From positions 1-30,979 of IMG/VR virus record IMGVR_UViG_3300047274_000195: 30,979 bases of DNA. One strand, written 5' to 3'. Position numbers and translations under genes: made by a program. The notes beneath the pieces are model-generated. The model worked only from the letters and a program-made list of their open reading frames with translations, was not told the DNA's origin and did not search any database. Positions 20,692-28,532 of this stretch are shown piece after piece. How positions within the stretch are numbered: the first letter of the stretch is position 1; each line of letters begins with the position of its first letter. This stretch comes from a virus.

Positions 20692-21732
20692 TTACAGTAG
20701 GTCGAGAAGGACACGTTTTAACATATCCTCACGAACCTTGATGTTGGGGTCGATAGTATCCGCTACCTCATCTACCTCACGCAGACTTTGCCAGACGGTT
20801 GGAGTAATGCGTTTGGCTTCACTCCGGGAGAGACGAAATGCATCACGCACACGTCTTTCACACTCTTTGATGCTGGCGGGACGTGTTTTACGCAACGCCT
20901 TCATCGCTTCTACTTCAGCAGGTATATTGGCCATCATTACTGAAGCCATACCTACAGCACGTTTATGGAACTCCGCTAGGACAGCATCAAGTAGTTCAGC
21001 GTCAGATTCATCTAACGCAATCTCAATACCGTACTGTGCTCTTTCCCATAATTCGTGTATTGCTTCTACTGCCAACTGTTGCTCAATGTCGGAAAAGATT
21101 TCTTGTACTTGTGTTGGGATGTCAGCGGTCTCATCTACAATAATTTCTTCAATGTAGCCTTCCTCTTCCATCTCTCCATCATCTTTTTTAGGCTTACACA
21201 TAGCAACTTCAGGAGCATACATTTTTGCTTCTACAATGCATCGGGGTTCTGCTGGAGTCGGTGTTACGCTTGCTTCTGCTAATGCCCAACGTGTAATCTC
21301 ATAAGCATCGCCGACCATCTTACGTTCTACTAAATGACTACCAGCACCAGAAGAGAAGCCTAATTTACCTTTTCTGGCTAGTTCTGCGATCATCCTGCCA
21401 TATTCATCCGCCATAGCAATCTGACCTTCAAACCATACACCAGCACTTGTTTTCTTGATGAATCCTTTGCCGATAGCACTCTTCTTGATCATCTCGTCCA
21501 TACCGTGATGATAGTAAAGGTTAATACTAGAAGGCTGGCTCAAGTCACGTCCAAAGTCTGTGCGCTCTGTAAAATAATCACCAGTACTGTCAGGAGAAGA
21601 CGCATCAGTAAACCGCACGAGATAACCTTTGATGTTGCCTTGTGCGTCTGCCTTAATTTCAGTTCCAAATGCAATCAGTAAGTCTTCCATATCTTCTCCC
21701 GGTGTAACTTGCGAGATTGTACCTTTACTCAT
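20692..21732 (-). CDS. Prohead protease with helical C-terminal extension
   Basis: A 346-aa protein. The first 180 residues are a herpesvirus/HK97-type (U35) maturation protease: the histidine is in NLYYHHGMD (75-76), the serine in KLGFSSGAGSH (127-128), followed by the strand ALAEASVTPTPAEP. The remaining 165 residues are acidic and then highly helical (IEQQLAVEAIHELWERAQYG; KRAVGMASVMMANIPAEVEA). Such an extension could serve as an extra scaffold inside the prohead. It overlaps the portal gene by 8 nt. A second possible start at ATG 21690 (MEDLLIAFG) has its own GGGAGA site. It cleaves the capsid delta domain during head maturation. Confidence 0.85.
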   Translation of the reverse strand: MSKGTISQVTPGEDMEDLLIAFGTEIKADAQGNIKGYLVRFTDASSPDSTGDYFTERTDFGRDLSQPSSINLYYHHGMDEMIKKSAIGKGFIKKTSAGVWFEGQIAMADEYGRMIAELARKGKLGFSSGAGSHLVERKMVGDAYEITRWALAEASVTPTPAEPRCIVEAKMYAPEVAMCKPKKDDGEMEEEGYIEEIIVDETADIPTQVQEIFSDIEQQLAVEAIHELWERAQYGIEIALDESDAELLDAVLAEFHKRAVGMASVMMANIPAEVEAMKALRKTRPASIKECERRVRDAFRLSRSEAKRITPTVWQSLREVDEVADTIDPNIKVREDMLKRVLLDLL

Positions 21733-23455
21733 CTTTGGCCCCTTCTACAATACGCTGTGACCACGACATCCCAGCATCTCCACCCCAAAGATCCCACGCA
21801 ATACGGCCAGCAGAAGGAAATCCATCTTCCCCTTGATTAAAACCTTCAGCATCCTTATCTACTTCGTGGCGAGAGAAATAAGAACTCATACGCATTACAG
21901 TGTCAAAGGATAGGTTCTCTTTATTTTTTAGTTGGACAGCACGAGCAACACCAACTTCTGTGCCACCACGTCCAAACTCCTTACGCCACTCTAATGCTCT
22001 GCTTGCGTTGTCTGCCATAGCGTCTGTAGGTTTGTATGACGCAGCTTTAGTCTCATCTCTAACAGTAACAGGTAAGAGGCCCGTATGGTTAATCTGGATA
22101 CCTAAAGCGTCATTGATACTCTCTACATCATAACCAGCACGAATAAGAGTACCAGCAGTGTCAGCAACAACCTTAAAACCTTCTGTGCGCCCCGTAGTAA
22201 TGCTGTCATCACCATCTTCAGGTACAAGTCCAGCGATACGTTTAGCCTCCGCAAGAGAAGCAATACCAGCCTTATAGAGCATTTCAGCACGTTTAGCCTC
22301 TTCTGTGCGGTTGTCCATAAGAGCTTTAACTTTACTGTAGTCGTATTCAATGTAGTCACCCTCTTCATAGGTATTAAACTCTGGAAGGAGACCGTATGTG
22401 AACGCTTCTGCAACTAACTGACAAAGAGGCAGCATCCCATCTTCCCACGCTTGCTGTTGTGCTTCTTGATAATTACTGTAGGTGCTATGCTGTAGACCTG
22501 ACGACAACCCAAGGACCATAGGATTTAGCCCCATAACAGCACAAATACGGGTCTCTGGAAGCATACGCAGGGTATCTAGTGCCATATCTTGAGGTGTGTA
22601 TGAAACCTTCTCGATCTTTACAGGGGAGGTCATTACAACTACTCCCGCACCGTTGTCAGAGTTGTATTGTGATTGAAGCCTATCCTTGACTGCTACCGCT
22701 TGCTCACGAGTCACTTCTGTTGCATTACCTGTCATGTCCGGTGATACAAACATAGATGGCAAAGGACTGTTAGCAAGAGCATAAGCAGTACTACCGGCAA
22801 CATTATCAGTAGCAATCTCTTTTAGGGCTGAAACAAGCGCACTACGGCCATAACGTAAGTCTTTTGGGTCTCTACCTACCTTGATGTGAATAATGTCGTT
22901 AACGTCAATATCGTACGCTTCTGACCCTAGAGGACTGTACTTATAACCTACTAGCACACCACGAGAATTAGAGTTAAAACCCACACAGTCTGCAGGTAGG
23001 TATTGTAATGCGCCAACTGTTTTATCTCTGTTGCGTACCTTCCTGATATAACCGTTTCCCTGAACAATGATGTCGGTAATAAGGTTGGAGTAAAAAACGC
23101 TCGGCAAGGATACGGACGGACAGGGGTTGTTTAGCAGCTTGATTACAGGACTTTCAACAGTATCTTGCTCCACTCCGTTAACGGGCCTCTTATATGTTGG
23201 ATACACTTGATTCCAGTTTCGTGTGTACCAGTTTAAACCACACGCCACTACACCGTTAAGTCCAAGATCGCCAGCAACGTCACGCCAGTTCCTGTTACTT
23301 GATGGTAGCTTCTGGGATAACAAGGAATATAAGCCACCGACACCAGACCAAGTAAGATAACTCGTTCCTGTATTGCGTATAGGCGGAGCAAGCATTTCCT
23401 GTTGATTTGCCTGTGCTTTAGTATTACCGCCAAAAAACCTATCAAAAAGTCCCAT
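21725..23455 (-). CDS. Portal protein with a C-terminal YF-RHE domain
   Basis: A 576-aa HK97-type portal, the 12-subunit ring through which DNA enters the head. The core (about 20-420) includes VVACGLNWYTRNWNQVYPTY, DIIVQGNGYIRKVRNRD, DIIHIKVGRDP and the LPETRICAVMGLNPMVLGL region, as usual. The last 80-90 residues are a separate module (EWRKEFGRGGTEVGVARAVQ; TVMRMSSYFSRHEVDK; GFPSAGRIAWDLWGGDAG) that I know as a small domain found in various phage structural proteins, of unknown function. It is translated upstream of the protease with an 8-nt overlap; its ribosome site AAGGAA is part of tandem GGAAC motifs (23460-23472). Confidence 0.88.
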   Translation of the reverse strand: MGLFDRFFGGNTKAQANQQEMLAPPIRNTGTSYLTWSGVGGLYSLLSQKLPSSNRNWRDVAGDLGLNGVVACGLNWYTRNWNQVYPTYKRPVNGVEQDTVESPVIKLLNNPCPSVSLPSVFYSNLITDIIVQGNGYIRKVRNRDKTVGALQYLPADCVGFNSNSRGVLVGYKYSPLGSEAYDIDVNDIIHIKVGRDPKDLRYGRSALVSALKEIATDNVAGSTAYALANSPLPSMFVSPDMTGNATEVTREQAVAVKDRLQSQYNSDNGAGVVVMTSPVKIEKVSYTPQDMALDTLRMLPETRICAVMGLNPMVLGLSSGLQHSTYSNYQEAQQQAWEDGMLPLCQLVAEAFTYGLLPEFNTYEEGDYIEYDYSKVKALMDNRTEEAKRAEMLYKAGIASLAEAKRIAGLVPEDGDDSITTGRTEGFKVVADTAGTLIRAGYDVESINDALGIQINHTGLLPVTVRDETKAASYKPTDAMADNASRALEWRKEFGRGGTEVGVARAVQLKNKENLSFDTVMRMSSYFSRHEVDKDAEGFNQGEDGFPSAGRIAWDLWGGDAGMSWSQRIVEGAKDE

Positions 23456-23499
23456 ATCGTGTTCCTTGTTCCGTTAACTGGATGATTGTACCCGTGAGC

Positions 23500-24684
23500 T
23501 TATATTGCCTCAAAAACCCTCTGCCCTTGCTTTAGTGCTTCGTATGCGTAAACCATAGCATCAACTAGGTCATCGTTCTTGCCCATCGGAAATGCTAGTA
23601 ATTCGTCCTCAAAATACGGTGGTAAAGATGGTCTATGGAAGATTAGCCCTTGTTCATACCGGGCCTCTAATAATGCAAAGCGGGAAACCTTATCTCCCTT
23701 TGGTCTTACTCCGATAACATTTAATTTAGGGTCCCGGCGCAATAACTCTTGAACTACTGCTACCTGATACTGCACGTTCTCGATCGCAATACAAGATGGG
23801 GTATGTTTGTCAGCCATCTTTTGTATAGTCTTGAGTACATCATTAAAAGAGGCCTGAACCCTTGTGCAGTCTGTTACATAGAGTAGATTGTCTTTATCCT
23901 TCTCCATAACAACGATGGCGGTATAGTCAGCACCCTCTTTAGTACTGATAGCAAGGTCAACACCCATAAAGCGTTCACAAGAATTAGGGATTGTTTGACC
24001 CTTCTGTATCCACTCACGCCTTATTCTCGTTCCTGCGACATCAAGGAACTCCGCTTCGTATTCTTGACGGAAGGCGATGGACGGTATTCCCTTTGACGCT
24101 TTCTGGATTTCTTCCGGATCAATGAACGGGTTTGCGGTTGACGGGAGCCTGAATGATTTCCACTCTTCATCGTGTTCCTCCATCTTGTACAGTTTATGGA
24201 AGTAGTTGATGCCCTTTGGTGTAGAACAGAAGTATGCGTCACCAGCGTAGTCAGTTAAGGTTGGTCTGATGGCTTGTGTCCACGCTTCTTCTAAATGACG
24301 ACACATAGCAGCTTCATCTACAAGGATACGAGCATACTTACGACCTCTTGCTACGGTACTGGGATCATCAAGTGTCCAGAAGTCTATAACCCCTCCGTTT
24401 ATCAGTTCTATAGAGGGATAAGGTGTAGTTACTGACCGCTTTATTACAGGTTTTAGGATGCGGTTTATTGCCCGATATGCCTCTTCTAGCAAACGGTAAG
24501 TAGGGGCGAACCATCCAAAAGGTTTACCTGACTGTAATGCTGTTTCTACTATGAGATAAGTACCCAGACTTGTTTTTCCAAATCTTCTCCCACAGGCTAA
24601 AACATTAAAACGGTTACGACCATCAAGGATATCCTTCTGTCCGCTGTGGGGTCTCTGTAAGTTTATTGTAAGTGATTTAGGCAT
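23500..24684 (-). CDS. terL: Terminase large subunit
   Basis: A 394-aa DNA packaging motor. The ATPase domain has Walker A CGRRFGKTS (31-39) and Walker B RILVDEAAM (about 121-129), plus the coupling motif FCSTPKGINYFHK. The nuclease domain shows the acidic residues in GVDLAISTKEGADYT (about 241), IAIENVQYQ (about 300) and NDDLVDAMVYA (near 375), as in RNase H-fold terminases. The length is at the short end for the family but all motifs are present. It follows terS by 17 nt. Confidence 0.93.
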   Translation of the reverse strand: MPKSLTINLQRPHSGQKDILDGRNRFNVLACGRRFGKTSLGTYLIVETALQSGKPFGWFAPTYRLLEEAYRAINRILKPVIKRSVTTPYPSIELINGGVIDFWTLDDPSTVARGRKYARILVDEAAMCRHLEEAWTQAIRPTLTDYAGDAYFCSTPKGINYFHKLYKMEEHDEEWKSFRLPSTANPFIDPEEIQKASKGIPSIAFRQEYEAEFLDVAGTRIRREWIQKGQTIPNSCERFMGVDLAISTKEGADYTAIVVMEKDKDNLLYVTDCTRVQASFNDVLKTIQKMADKHTPSCIAIENVQYQVAVVQELLRRDPKLNVIGVRPKGDKVSRFALLEARYEQGLIFHRPSLPPYFEDELLAFPMGKNDDLVDAMVYAYEALKQGQRVFEAI

Positions 24685-24701
24685 TGCTCTTTACCATCAC
24701 A

Positions 24702-25133
24702 TTACTTCTGTGGATCGTCTTCGTAGCGCACAATAATTTCTACTTGACCATCGTGTTGTTGGTGTAATTCTTGACGGTCAGACCAATCTTCCTTACGTCT
24801 ACGCTTTAGGTATTCCAATGCAGCTTTCCAGTCACCTTCAGGATCGTCAATCTCGTGCATCAAGCGTCTGACTGCTTTACTTGTAGCTACAGCCTCCGCT
24901 TCTGACAGCATAAGGTCTATCTGTGGGTGCGATACTCTCCAAGTGTATACATTTGACCAAGCAACTCCGCATAGGGCAGCAGCGTCAATAACAGGCATTC
25001 CATCTGCAACATAAGCACAGATAGCCTCTACGGTCTCCACGTTGCATTTAGCATTATGCTTTACACGAGCAAGTAACCCTCTATCCTTTGATGGTCTCCC
25101 GCCTCCGTTCGAACCTGATGTGCTAGTTCTCAT
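24702..25133 (-). CDS. terS: Terminase small subunit
   Basis: A 143-aa DNA-recognition subunit of the packaging enzyme. The N-terminal HTH is visible at about 38-70 (AICAYVADGMPVIDAAALCG, VAWSNVYTWRVSHPQI), followed by a helical oligomerisation region with charged coiled character (ALEYLKRRRKEDWSDRQEL) and a short beta tail (GQVEIIVRYEDDPQK) likely to contact the large subunit. Its position directly before terL supports the call. Confidence 0.85.
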   Translation of the reverse strand: MRTSTSGSNGGGRPSKDRGLLARVKHNAKCNVETVEAICAYVADGMPVIDAAALCGVAWSNVYTWRVSHPQIDLMLSEAEAVATSKAVRRLMHEIDDPEGDWKAALEYLKRRRKEDWSDRQELHQQHDGQVEIIVRYEDDPQK

Positions 25134-25170
25134 TTCTTTGCCCTCACTAATAACTCAATCCAATGTGTTG

Positions 25171-25371
25171 TCATACCTGCTCCTTGTTAGCGTGTTCCCA
25201 TCTCATACAAATCTCGGTCATCTGCCTCAAGCAATACGGCTCCTTTGGTTGCTTGCAGGTCTCTATGTGCCTTATTTGCTCTACTGTAAGTCCTGTTGCT
25301 TCCATAATGAGCGAGAATACTACACCTGCTTTGCGTAGCCAGAAATAACCAAGTACTGTTTCAGGTCTCAT
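25171..25371 (-). CDS. Unknown small protein
   Basis: A 66-aa protein that starts inside the end of the methyltransferase gene (11-nt overlap) with AAAGGTAC upstream. It contains a helix pair (GLTVEQIRHIETC and LRQMTEICMRWEHANKEQV) and three cysteines; it could be a small DNA- or protein-binding factor. No family recognised. It lies between the methyltransferase and terS. Confidence 0.6.
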   Translation of the reverse strand: MRPETVLGYFWLRKAGVVFSLIMEATGLTVEQIRHIETCKQPKEPYCLRQMTEICMRWEHANKEQV

Positions 25372-26185
25372 GTGTAGAATGTACCTTTATGTATTCATCC
25401 ACAGAGTAGGATATCTCTGCTGGGCTTATGCAGGGTATGTATGACGTAGCGTTTAACCAGTAAGAGTAGTCAGCGTTCTTTAGCGCATTCAAGGCACGTT
25501 CCGACTTTAATTTGATGAATGCAGTAGTGCGTGGGTTGTAATCAGTGCCATCTAAAACCTGACCAGCATAGGAGCCGTGAGTTCTTATAGCAATGTCAGG
25601 GTTGTCACTTTTACGAACAAACAGTATCTCTTTGGATCGGTAGTTGTTAAACTTCGGCCTGTCGTGCTGTAAACGCTTGTAGATGTGGAACTCTGTCTTG
25701 AGGTGTCCGCCATCGTGTACTTTTCCGTCCGCATCCTCAAAGGCAACTCGTGGGACAGGGGTTGTGTAAATAAGATGGTATTTAGGGTGTAATTTGTCTA
25801 GTATGCTTGTCTTGCGAAATGATGGTGGGATGATGAACGCTATGTATTGTGCTTCTCCGTTAGCAAGCGCATTGAAGATCTTGACTGCGAGAGAGCAAGC
25901 ACGTCCAAAGGGAGGGTTACCTATAACTGCTTTACCCTTTACATCTGGCGTGTCCGTTAGTATGTCGCACTGTATTACACTCTCGTGCTTTGGGTCTATG
26001 TCGTATGCTGTTACGCTCTCACCAATGCCATAGAGTGCGTCAACAAAAGCACCCTTACCAGCTGTTGGTTCTACCCAATCTAACCCGCTGCCTATAATGC
26101 CTACTGCTACGTTTGTTAAATACTCCGCTACACTACCTATGGTGTAGAACTGCTCAAGGCCTTGTTTCCTGCTGTTTCCGTTCAT
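25361..26185 (-). CDS. Adenine-specific (N6) DNA methyltransferase
   Basis: A 274-aa SAM-dependent methyltransferase. Motif X-like QFYT (12-15), motif I EPTAGKGAFVDAL (39-51), motif II AYDIDP (60-65) and catalytic motif IV NPPFG (90-94) occur in the order X-I-II-IV, typical of gamma-class N6-adenine enzymes. The target recognition part would be the C-terminal half. Roles include shielding the phage genome from host restriction, or marking DNA for packaging or replication. It is the first gene of the late operon. A PD-(D/E)XK nuclease is encoded just upstream (26358-27068), so a restriction-modification pair is possible but not shown. Confidence 0.88.
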   Translation of the reverse strand: MNGNSRKQGLEQFYTIGSVAEYLTNVAVGIIGSGLDWVEPTAGKGAFVDALYGIGESVTAYDIDPKHESVIQCDILTDTPDVKGKAVIGNPPFGRACSLAVKIFNALANGEAQYIAFIIPPSFRKTSILDKLHPKYHLIYTTPVPRVAFEDADGKVHDGGHLKTEFHIYKRLQHDRPKFNNYRSKEILFVRKSDNPDIAIRTHGSYAGQVLDGTDYNPRTTAFIKLKSERALNALKNADYSYWLNATSYIPCISPAEISYSVDEYIKVHSTHET

Positions 26186-26203
26186 ATGGGAATGTACCTT
26201 TAG

Positions 26204-26236
26204 TGTTCCGTGGTTTTAGGGCGGAGGTGGGAACAG
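26204..26236. promoter_or_regulatory. TGTTCC-N20-GGAACA inverted repeat ahead of the late operon
   Basis: TGTTCC (26204-26209) and GGAACA (26230-26235) are 20 bases apart, in the leader of the methyltransferase gene, between the leader terminator and the start codon. It is a member of the dispersed operator-like family (81-119, 2250-2283, 29977-30006). Confidence 0.55.
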
Positions 26237-26244
26237 GGATAGGT

Positions 26245-26275
26245 AAAAAATAACCCCCAAGATCTCTCGTGGGGG
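26245..26275 (-). terminator. Intrinsic terminator upstream of the late operon
   Basis: Read leftward, TGGGGG pairs with CCCCCA (26270-26275 with 26254-26259, helped by two inner pairs) and is followed by TTATTTTTT. It ends transcripts of the early leftward operon. It also ends transcripts from the promoter at 26324-26353 after about 70 nt, so the late genes need either readthrough or antitermination. Confidence 0.82.
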
Positions 26276-26323
26276 CTTTGAGGTTAGAAAAGGAAATCAG
26301 TGGCTGTTCAGGTCACCGTTTAA

Positions 26324-26353
26324 ATTATACAAGTTATTTACCGCTTTTGCCTA
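26324..26353 (-). promoter_or_regulatory. Leftward promoter before the late-operon leader terminator
   Basis: On the minus strand TAGGCA (26348-26353), 18 bases and the perfect -10 TATAAT (26324-26329) form an RpoD-like promoter with an imperfect -35. Transcription would start near 26317 and reach the terminator at 26245-26275 within about 50-70 nt. This resembles the lambda pR'-tR' arrangement used for antitermination control of late genes. Confidence 0.5.
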
Positions 26354-26357
26354 CCTT

Positions 26358-27068
26358 TTATTCAATCTCCTCCTGCACTTCATCCTCCCAGAACTTCGGG
26401 CTTGTGAATGCGGAGCGTAGGTTAAGGCTCTTATTATAGATACCTGCTGCAATGTCCATACCGGGTTCTACAAGGGCACACCAGTCAAGCGGTATCCATA
26501 AGCAGTGGTGTCCGTGTGCCTTATCGCTGTATTTATTCTCTACCCAACGCACCTGTGGCTTTGAGGTTGACCGCATATCATCATAGAAGCGTTTAGGGTC
26601 ACCGTTAGTCTTATCCCAGTTCTTTGCTCTCTGATACAGCCAAGGATGCAGGTGTCCAAGGCTTATAGCGTAAATCTCTGTACCAAGATCAGGCTCACCA
26701 AGTTGTTTGTAGATCTCCGACACTAGCACGATAGGAACAACTTTGCCCGTGCCACGCCAGTTAGGTGCGTACTTATCCCAGATACCTACAATCTTATCCA
26801 TACCAATCTGTACGCAGTGATACGGGTTGCTCTTATCAAAGCGGTCTCGGAACTTCGCTTCTGCAAGCCCGATGAACTTGTCATTCCTATACACTTCAGC
26901 ATCTGCGTGGTCAAACTTACCAAGGCTAGCCTCAAGCTTCCAACCACTCTTTGGAAGTGACTTACGGAACGTATCCAGCATACGCTCCTGTCGCTCAATG
27001 TCTTCTGGGTTAACATAACTCCCGTCTGCTGCCTTATTCCGGAAAGGTATCTCTTGCTCTTTTTGCAT
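26358..27068 (-). CDS. PD-(D/E)XK-type nuclease, putative
   Basis: A 236-aa protein whose N-terminal third holds a PD-(D/E)XK-like core: GKFDHADAEVY (Asp56 or Glu58) and 12 residues later LAEAKFRD (Glu70-x-Lys72), followed by a helix region (YHCVQIGMDKIVGIW). The rest contains PIVLVSEIYKQLG and HCLWIPLDWCALV strands. It may cut DNA as a resolvase, repair or restriction-like enzyme. The methyltransferase gene lies next on the same strand, separated by the leader terminator. It starts 2 nt after the stop of the upstream gene and is the last early leftward gene. Confidence 0.65.
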   Translation of the reverse strand: MQKEQEIPFRNKAADGSYVNPEDIERQERMLDTFRKSLPKSGWKLEASLGKFDHADAEVYRNDKFIGLAEAKFRDRFDKSNPYHCVQIGMDKIVGIWDKYAPNWRGTGKVVPIVLVSEIYKQLGEPDLGTEIYAISLGHLHPWLYQRAKNWDKTNGDPKRFYDDMRSTSKPQVRWVENKYSDKAHGHHCLWIPLDWCALVEPGMDIAAGIYNKSLNLRSAFTSPKFWEDEVQEEIE

Positions 27069-27070
27069 CT

Positions 27071-27346
27071 TTACTGGTCCTCATCAATCATAAACAACGT
27101 CTCTGGATCAATCTTTTCTTTCACTCTTGCTCCATCCTTCATCACGACAATACTTATCGCTTCTGTATCTATGTTATCATACTTATTCGCTGGAAAGTAC
27201 ACACCATCCTTGTCCTTCTGTACTTTAACCAACTCCCATCCAGTGAGCGGTATGTAATGCTCGCCGACCTTTATGCACACGTCACTTAGATGTATGTCCT
27301 CATTAGAGTCAAAAAGGAACGACTGAATAAACTGTCTTACTGTCAT
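27071..27346 (-). CDS. Unknown protein
   Basis: A 91-aa protein with GGGGAG ribosome site. It is mostly beta (DVCIKVGEHYIPLTGWELVK; AISIVVMKDGARVKEK) with an acidic C-terminus. No family recognised. It lies between the small membrane protein and the nuclease, with gaps of 2-4 nt, so it belongs to the same operon. Confidence 0.65.
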   Translation of the reverse strand: MTVRQFIQSFLFDSNEDIHLSDVCIKVGEHYIPLTGWELVKVQKDKDGVYFPANKYDNIDTEAISIVVMKDGARVKEKIDPETLFMIDEDQ

Positions 27347-27350
27347 GTAT

Positions 27351-27458
27351 TTACTCCCCGTACTTCCAAATTAGCAGCATAGTGGCCACAAACTCAAGTA
27401 CTGCAACAATAACCACTAATGCTCCAATGCTAGCCAATACCGAAATTAAGATACTCAT
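27351..27458 (-). CDS. 35-residue single-pass membrane protein
   Basis: A small ORF: MSILISVLASIGALVVIVAV continues LEFVATMLLIWKYGE. Nearly the whole length is hydrophobic, with a charged end (KYGE). The ATG overlaps the stop of the VRR-NUC gene (ATGA, 27455-27458) and has a GGGAG site; its stop is 4 nt before the next gene. It therefore fills an otherwise unexplained gap in a tightly packed operon. Possible roles are a toxin-like, holin-like or superinfection-exclusion peptide; none is shown. Confidence 0.75.
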   Translation of the reverse strand: MSILISVLASIGALVVIVAVLEFVATMLLIWKYGE

Positions 27459-27838
27459 AAGTTTTCTCCCGTGCGGAGATACTCTTTGATGGCTGCTATA
27501 GCCTCCTCCGCTGTTTTACAAACCACCATCTGTGGAGTTTTAAGACTACTGGCGTAGATATCCTTGCTGAACTGGATCTGCTCCGCTGTGAGCTTGCCTT
27601 TTGGACCCTTCATTTCAATCCAAAGGGAAGACCATACTCCGTTATCAAGTGGCAGGTGCAAGTCCCATACGCCCTTACGCACTCCTAGTAACTGTAACCA
27701 TCGAATTACCCCAAACCCCATCCCAAAGTAAGAGCCAGCAGGATGATAAAGGGTTCGCAGTGCGGGTGTATCAATCTCGTGATGCTTTACCCACGCTATA
27801 ACTTTCTTCTGCTCGTCGCTTTCAGGTGTCTTTGCCAA
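27455..27838 (-). CDS. VRR-NUC domain nuclease
   Basis: A 127-aa protein consisting only of a VRR-NUC domain, a PD-(D/E)XK nuclease fold found in phage Holliday-junction resolvases and repair nucleases. The motif GVRKGVWDL gives the first acid (Asp59), WIEMKGPKGKLTAEQ gives Glu75-x-Lys77 and the trailing Gln. The start codon is TTG 27838, with AAGGAG 8 nt before it inside the end of the sigma factor gene (17-nt overlap). It probably resolves branched DNA formed during replication or before packaging. Confidence 0.85.
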   Translation of the reverse strand: MAKTPESDEQKKVIAWVKHHEIDTPALRTLYHPAGSYFGMGFGVIRWLQLLGVRKGVWDLHLPLDNGVWSSLWIEMKGPKGKLTAEQIQFSKDIYASSLKTPQMVVCKTAEEAIAAIKEYLRTGENL

Positions 27839-28532
27839 TGTATTGCTCCTTTATCTTTATTATACCGTTATTGTACAACTTTGTGAACGTAGCCTCATCG
27901 AACGGTGGTTTCTCATCACTGATTCCAACAAGGTACATCACGCAGTCACGCTCATCGGGAGTGAGGCTGTCTAGTGCCTCTAAAATGCCCGTAGAGAGGC
28001 TTTGATAGTGGTCAGTGGGCAATGTGTCCAACTCGTTATTCAAGGGGCAGGTTGAGACACTAAACGCTTCCATAGCCTTAACGATGCGGTCTAGAGGTAA
28101 GCCTGTTGATTCACAGATTTCAGTTAGGGAAGATGCTCCGGATCCTATAGCCTTGTTCACTTTTGTTTGAGTCTCATGAACGTGTGATGGTAGGCGGATA
28201 GTGCGGTGATTCCCTTCTATCTCTTCTAGGATGTATTTGCGGATCCAGACGTATGCGTAGGTTGATAATTTGGTAGATCCATCATGTCTCTCTATAGCAA
28301 CTAGAAGACCACGAATGCCAGCTTGAACCATATCATCCACGCTGTAACCAATGTGCGTGTACTTGTTGGCTATAGACCGAACAAGGCCAGTGTTTGATGC
28401 GACGAGAATATCTAGGGCTGTATCGTTGTCTCGCATCTTAAGTAAAAAGCACTCTTCCTCCTTTGAGAGTAGAGTGCCTTTCTTCAAGTACAGCCTTCGT
28501 AACCTACTTGCGTCTCTCATTGCAGATATCAC
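27822..28532 (-). CDS. Phage-encoded RpoD-like sigma factor
   Basis: A 236-aa sigma70-family protein. Region 2 is very clear: LVASNTGLVRSIANKY (2.1), YSVDDMVQAGIRGLLVAIER (2.2), KLSTYAYVWIRKYILEEI (2.3-2.4), followed by RTIRLPSHVHE (region 3 start) as in group 1/2 sigmas. A helical region 3 (ICESTGLPLDRIVKAME) follows. The last 45 residues (LDSLTPDERDCVMYLVGISD) resemble region 4.1, but the -35-binding helix-turn-helix is short or divergent. It could redirect host core polymerase to phage promoters by -10 recognition. The start is GTG 28532 or ATG 28520, both inside the repressor gene, so translation is coupled. Confidence 0.88.
   Translation of the reverse strand: MISAMRDASRLRRLYLKKGTLLSKEEECFLLKMRDNDTALDILVASNTGLVRSIANKYTHIGYSVDDMVQAGIRGLLVAIERHDGSTKLSTYAYVWIRKYILEEIEGNHRTIRLPSHVHETQTKVNKAIGSGASSLTEICESTGLPLDRIVKAMEAFSVSTCPLNNELDTLPTDHYQSLSTGILEALDSLTPDERDCVMYLVGISDEKPPFDEATFTKLYNNGIIKIKEQYIGKDT

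Noticed and set aside
20663-21157. 164-residue + strand frame
   Set aside because: Opposite the protease gene, Ser/Arg-rich, without ribosome site or operon context.
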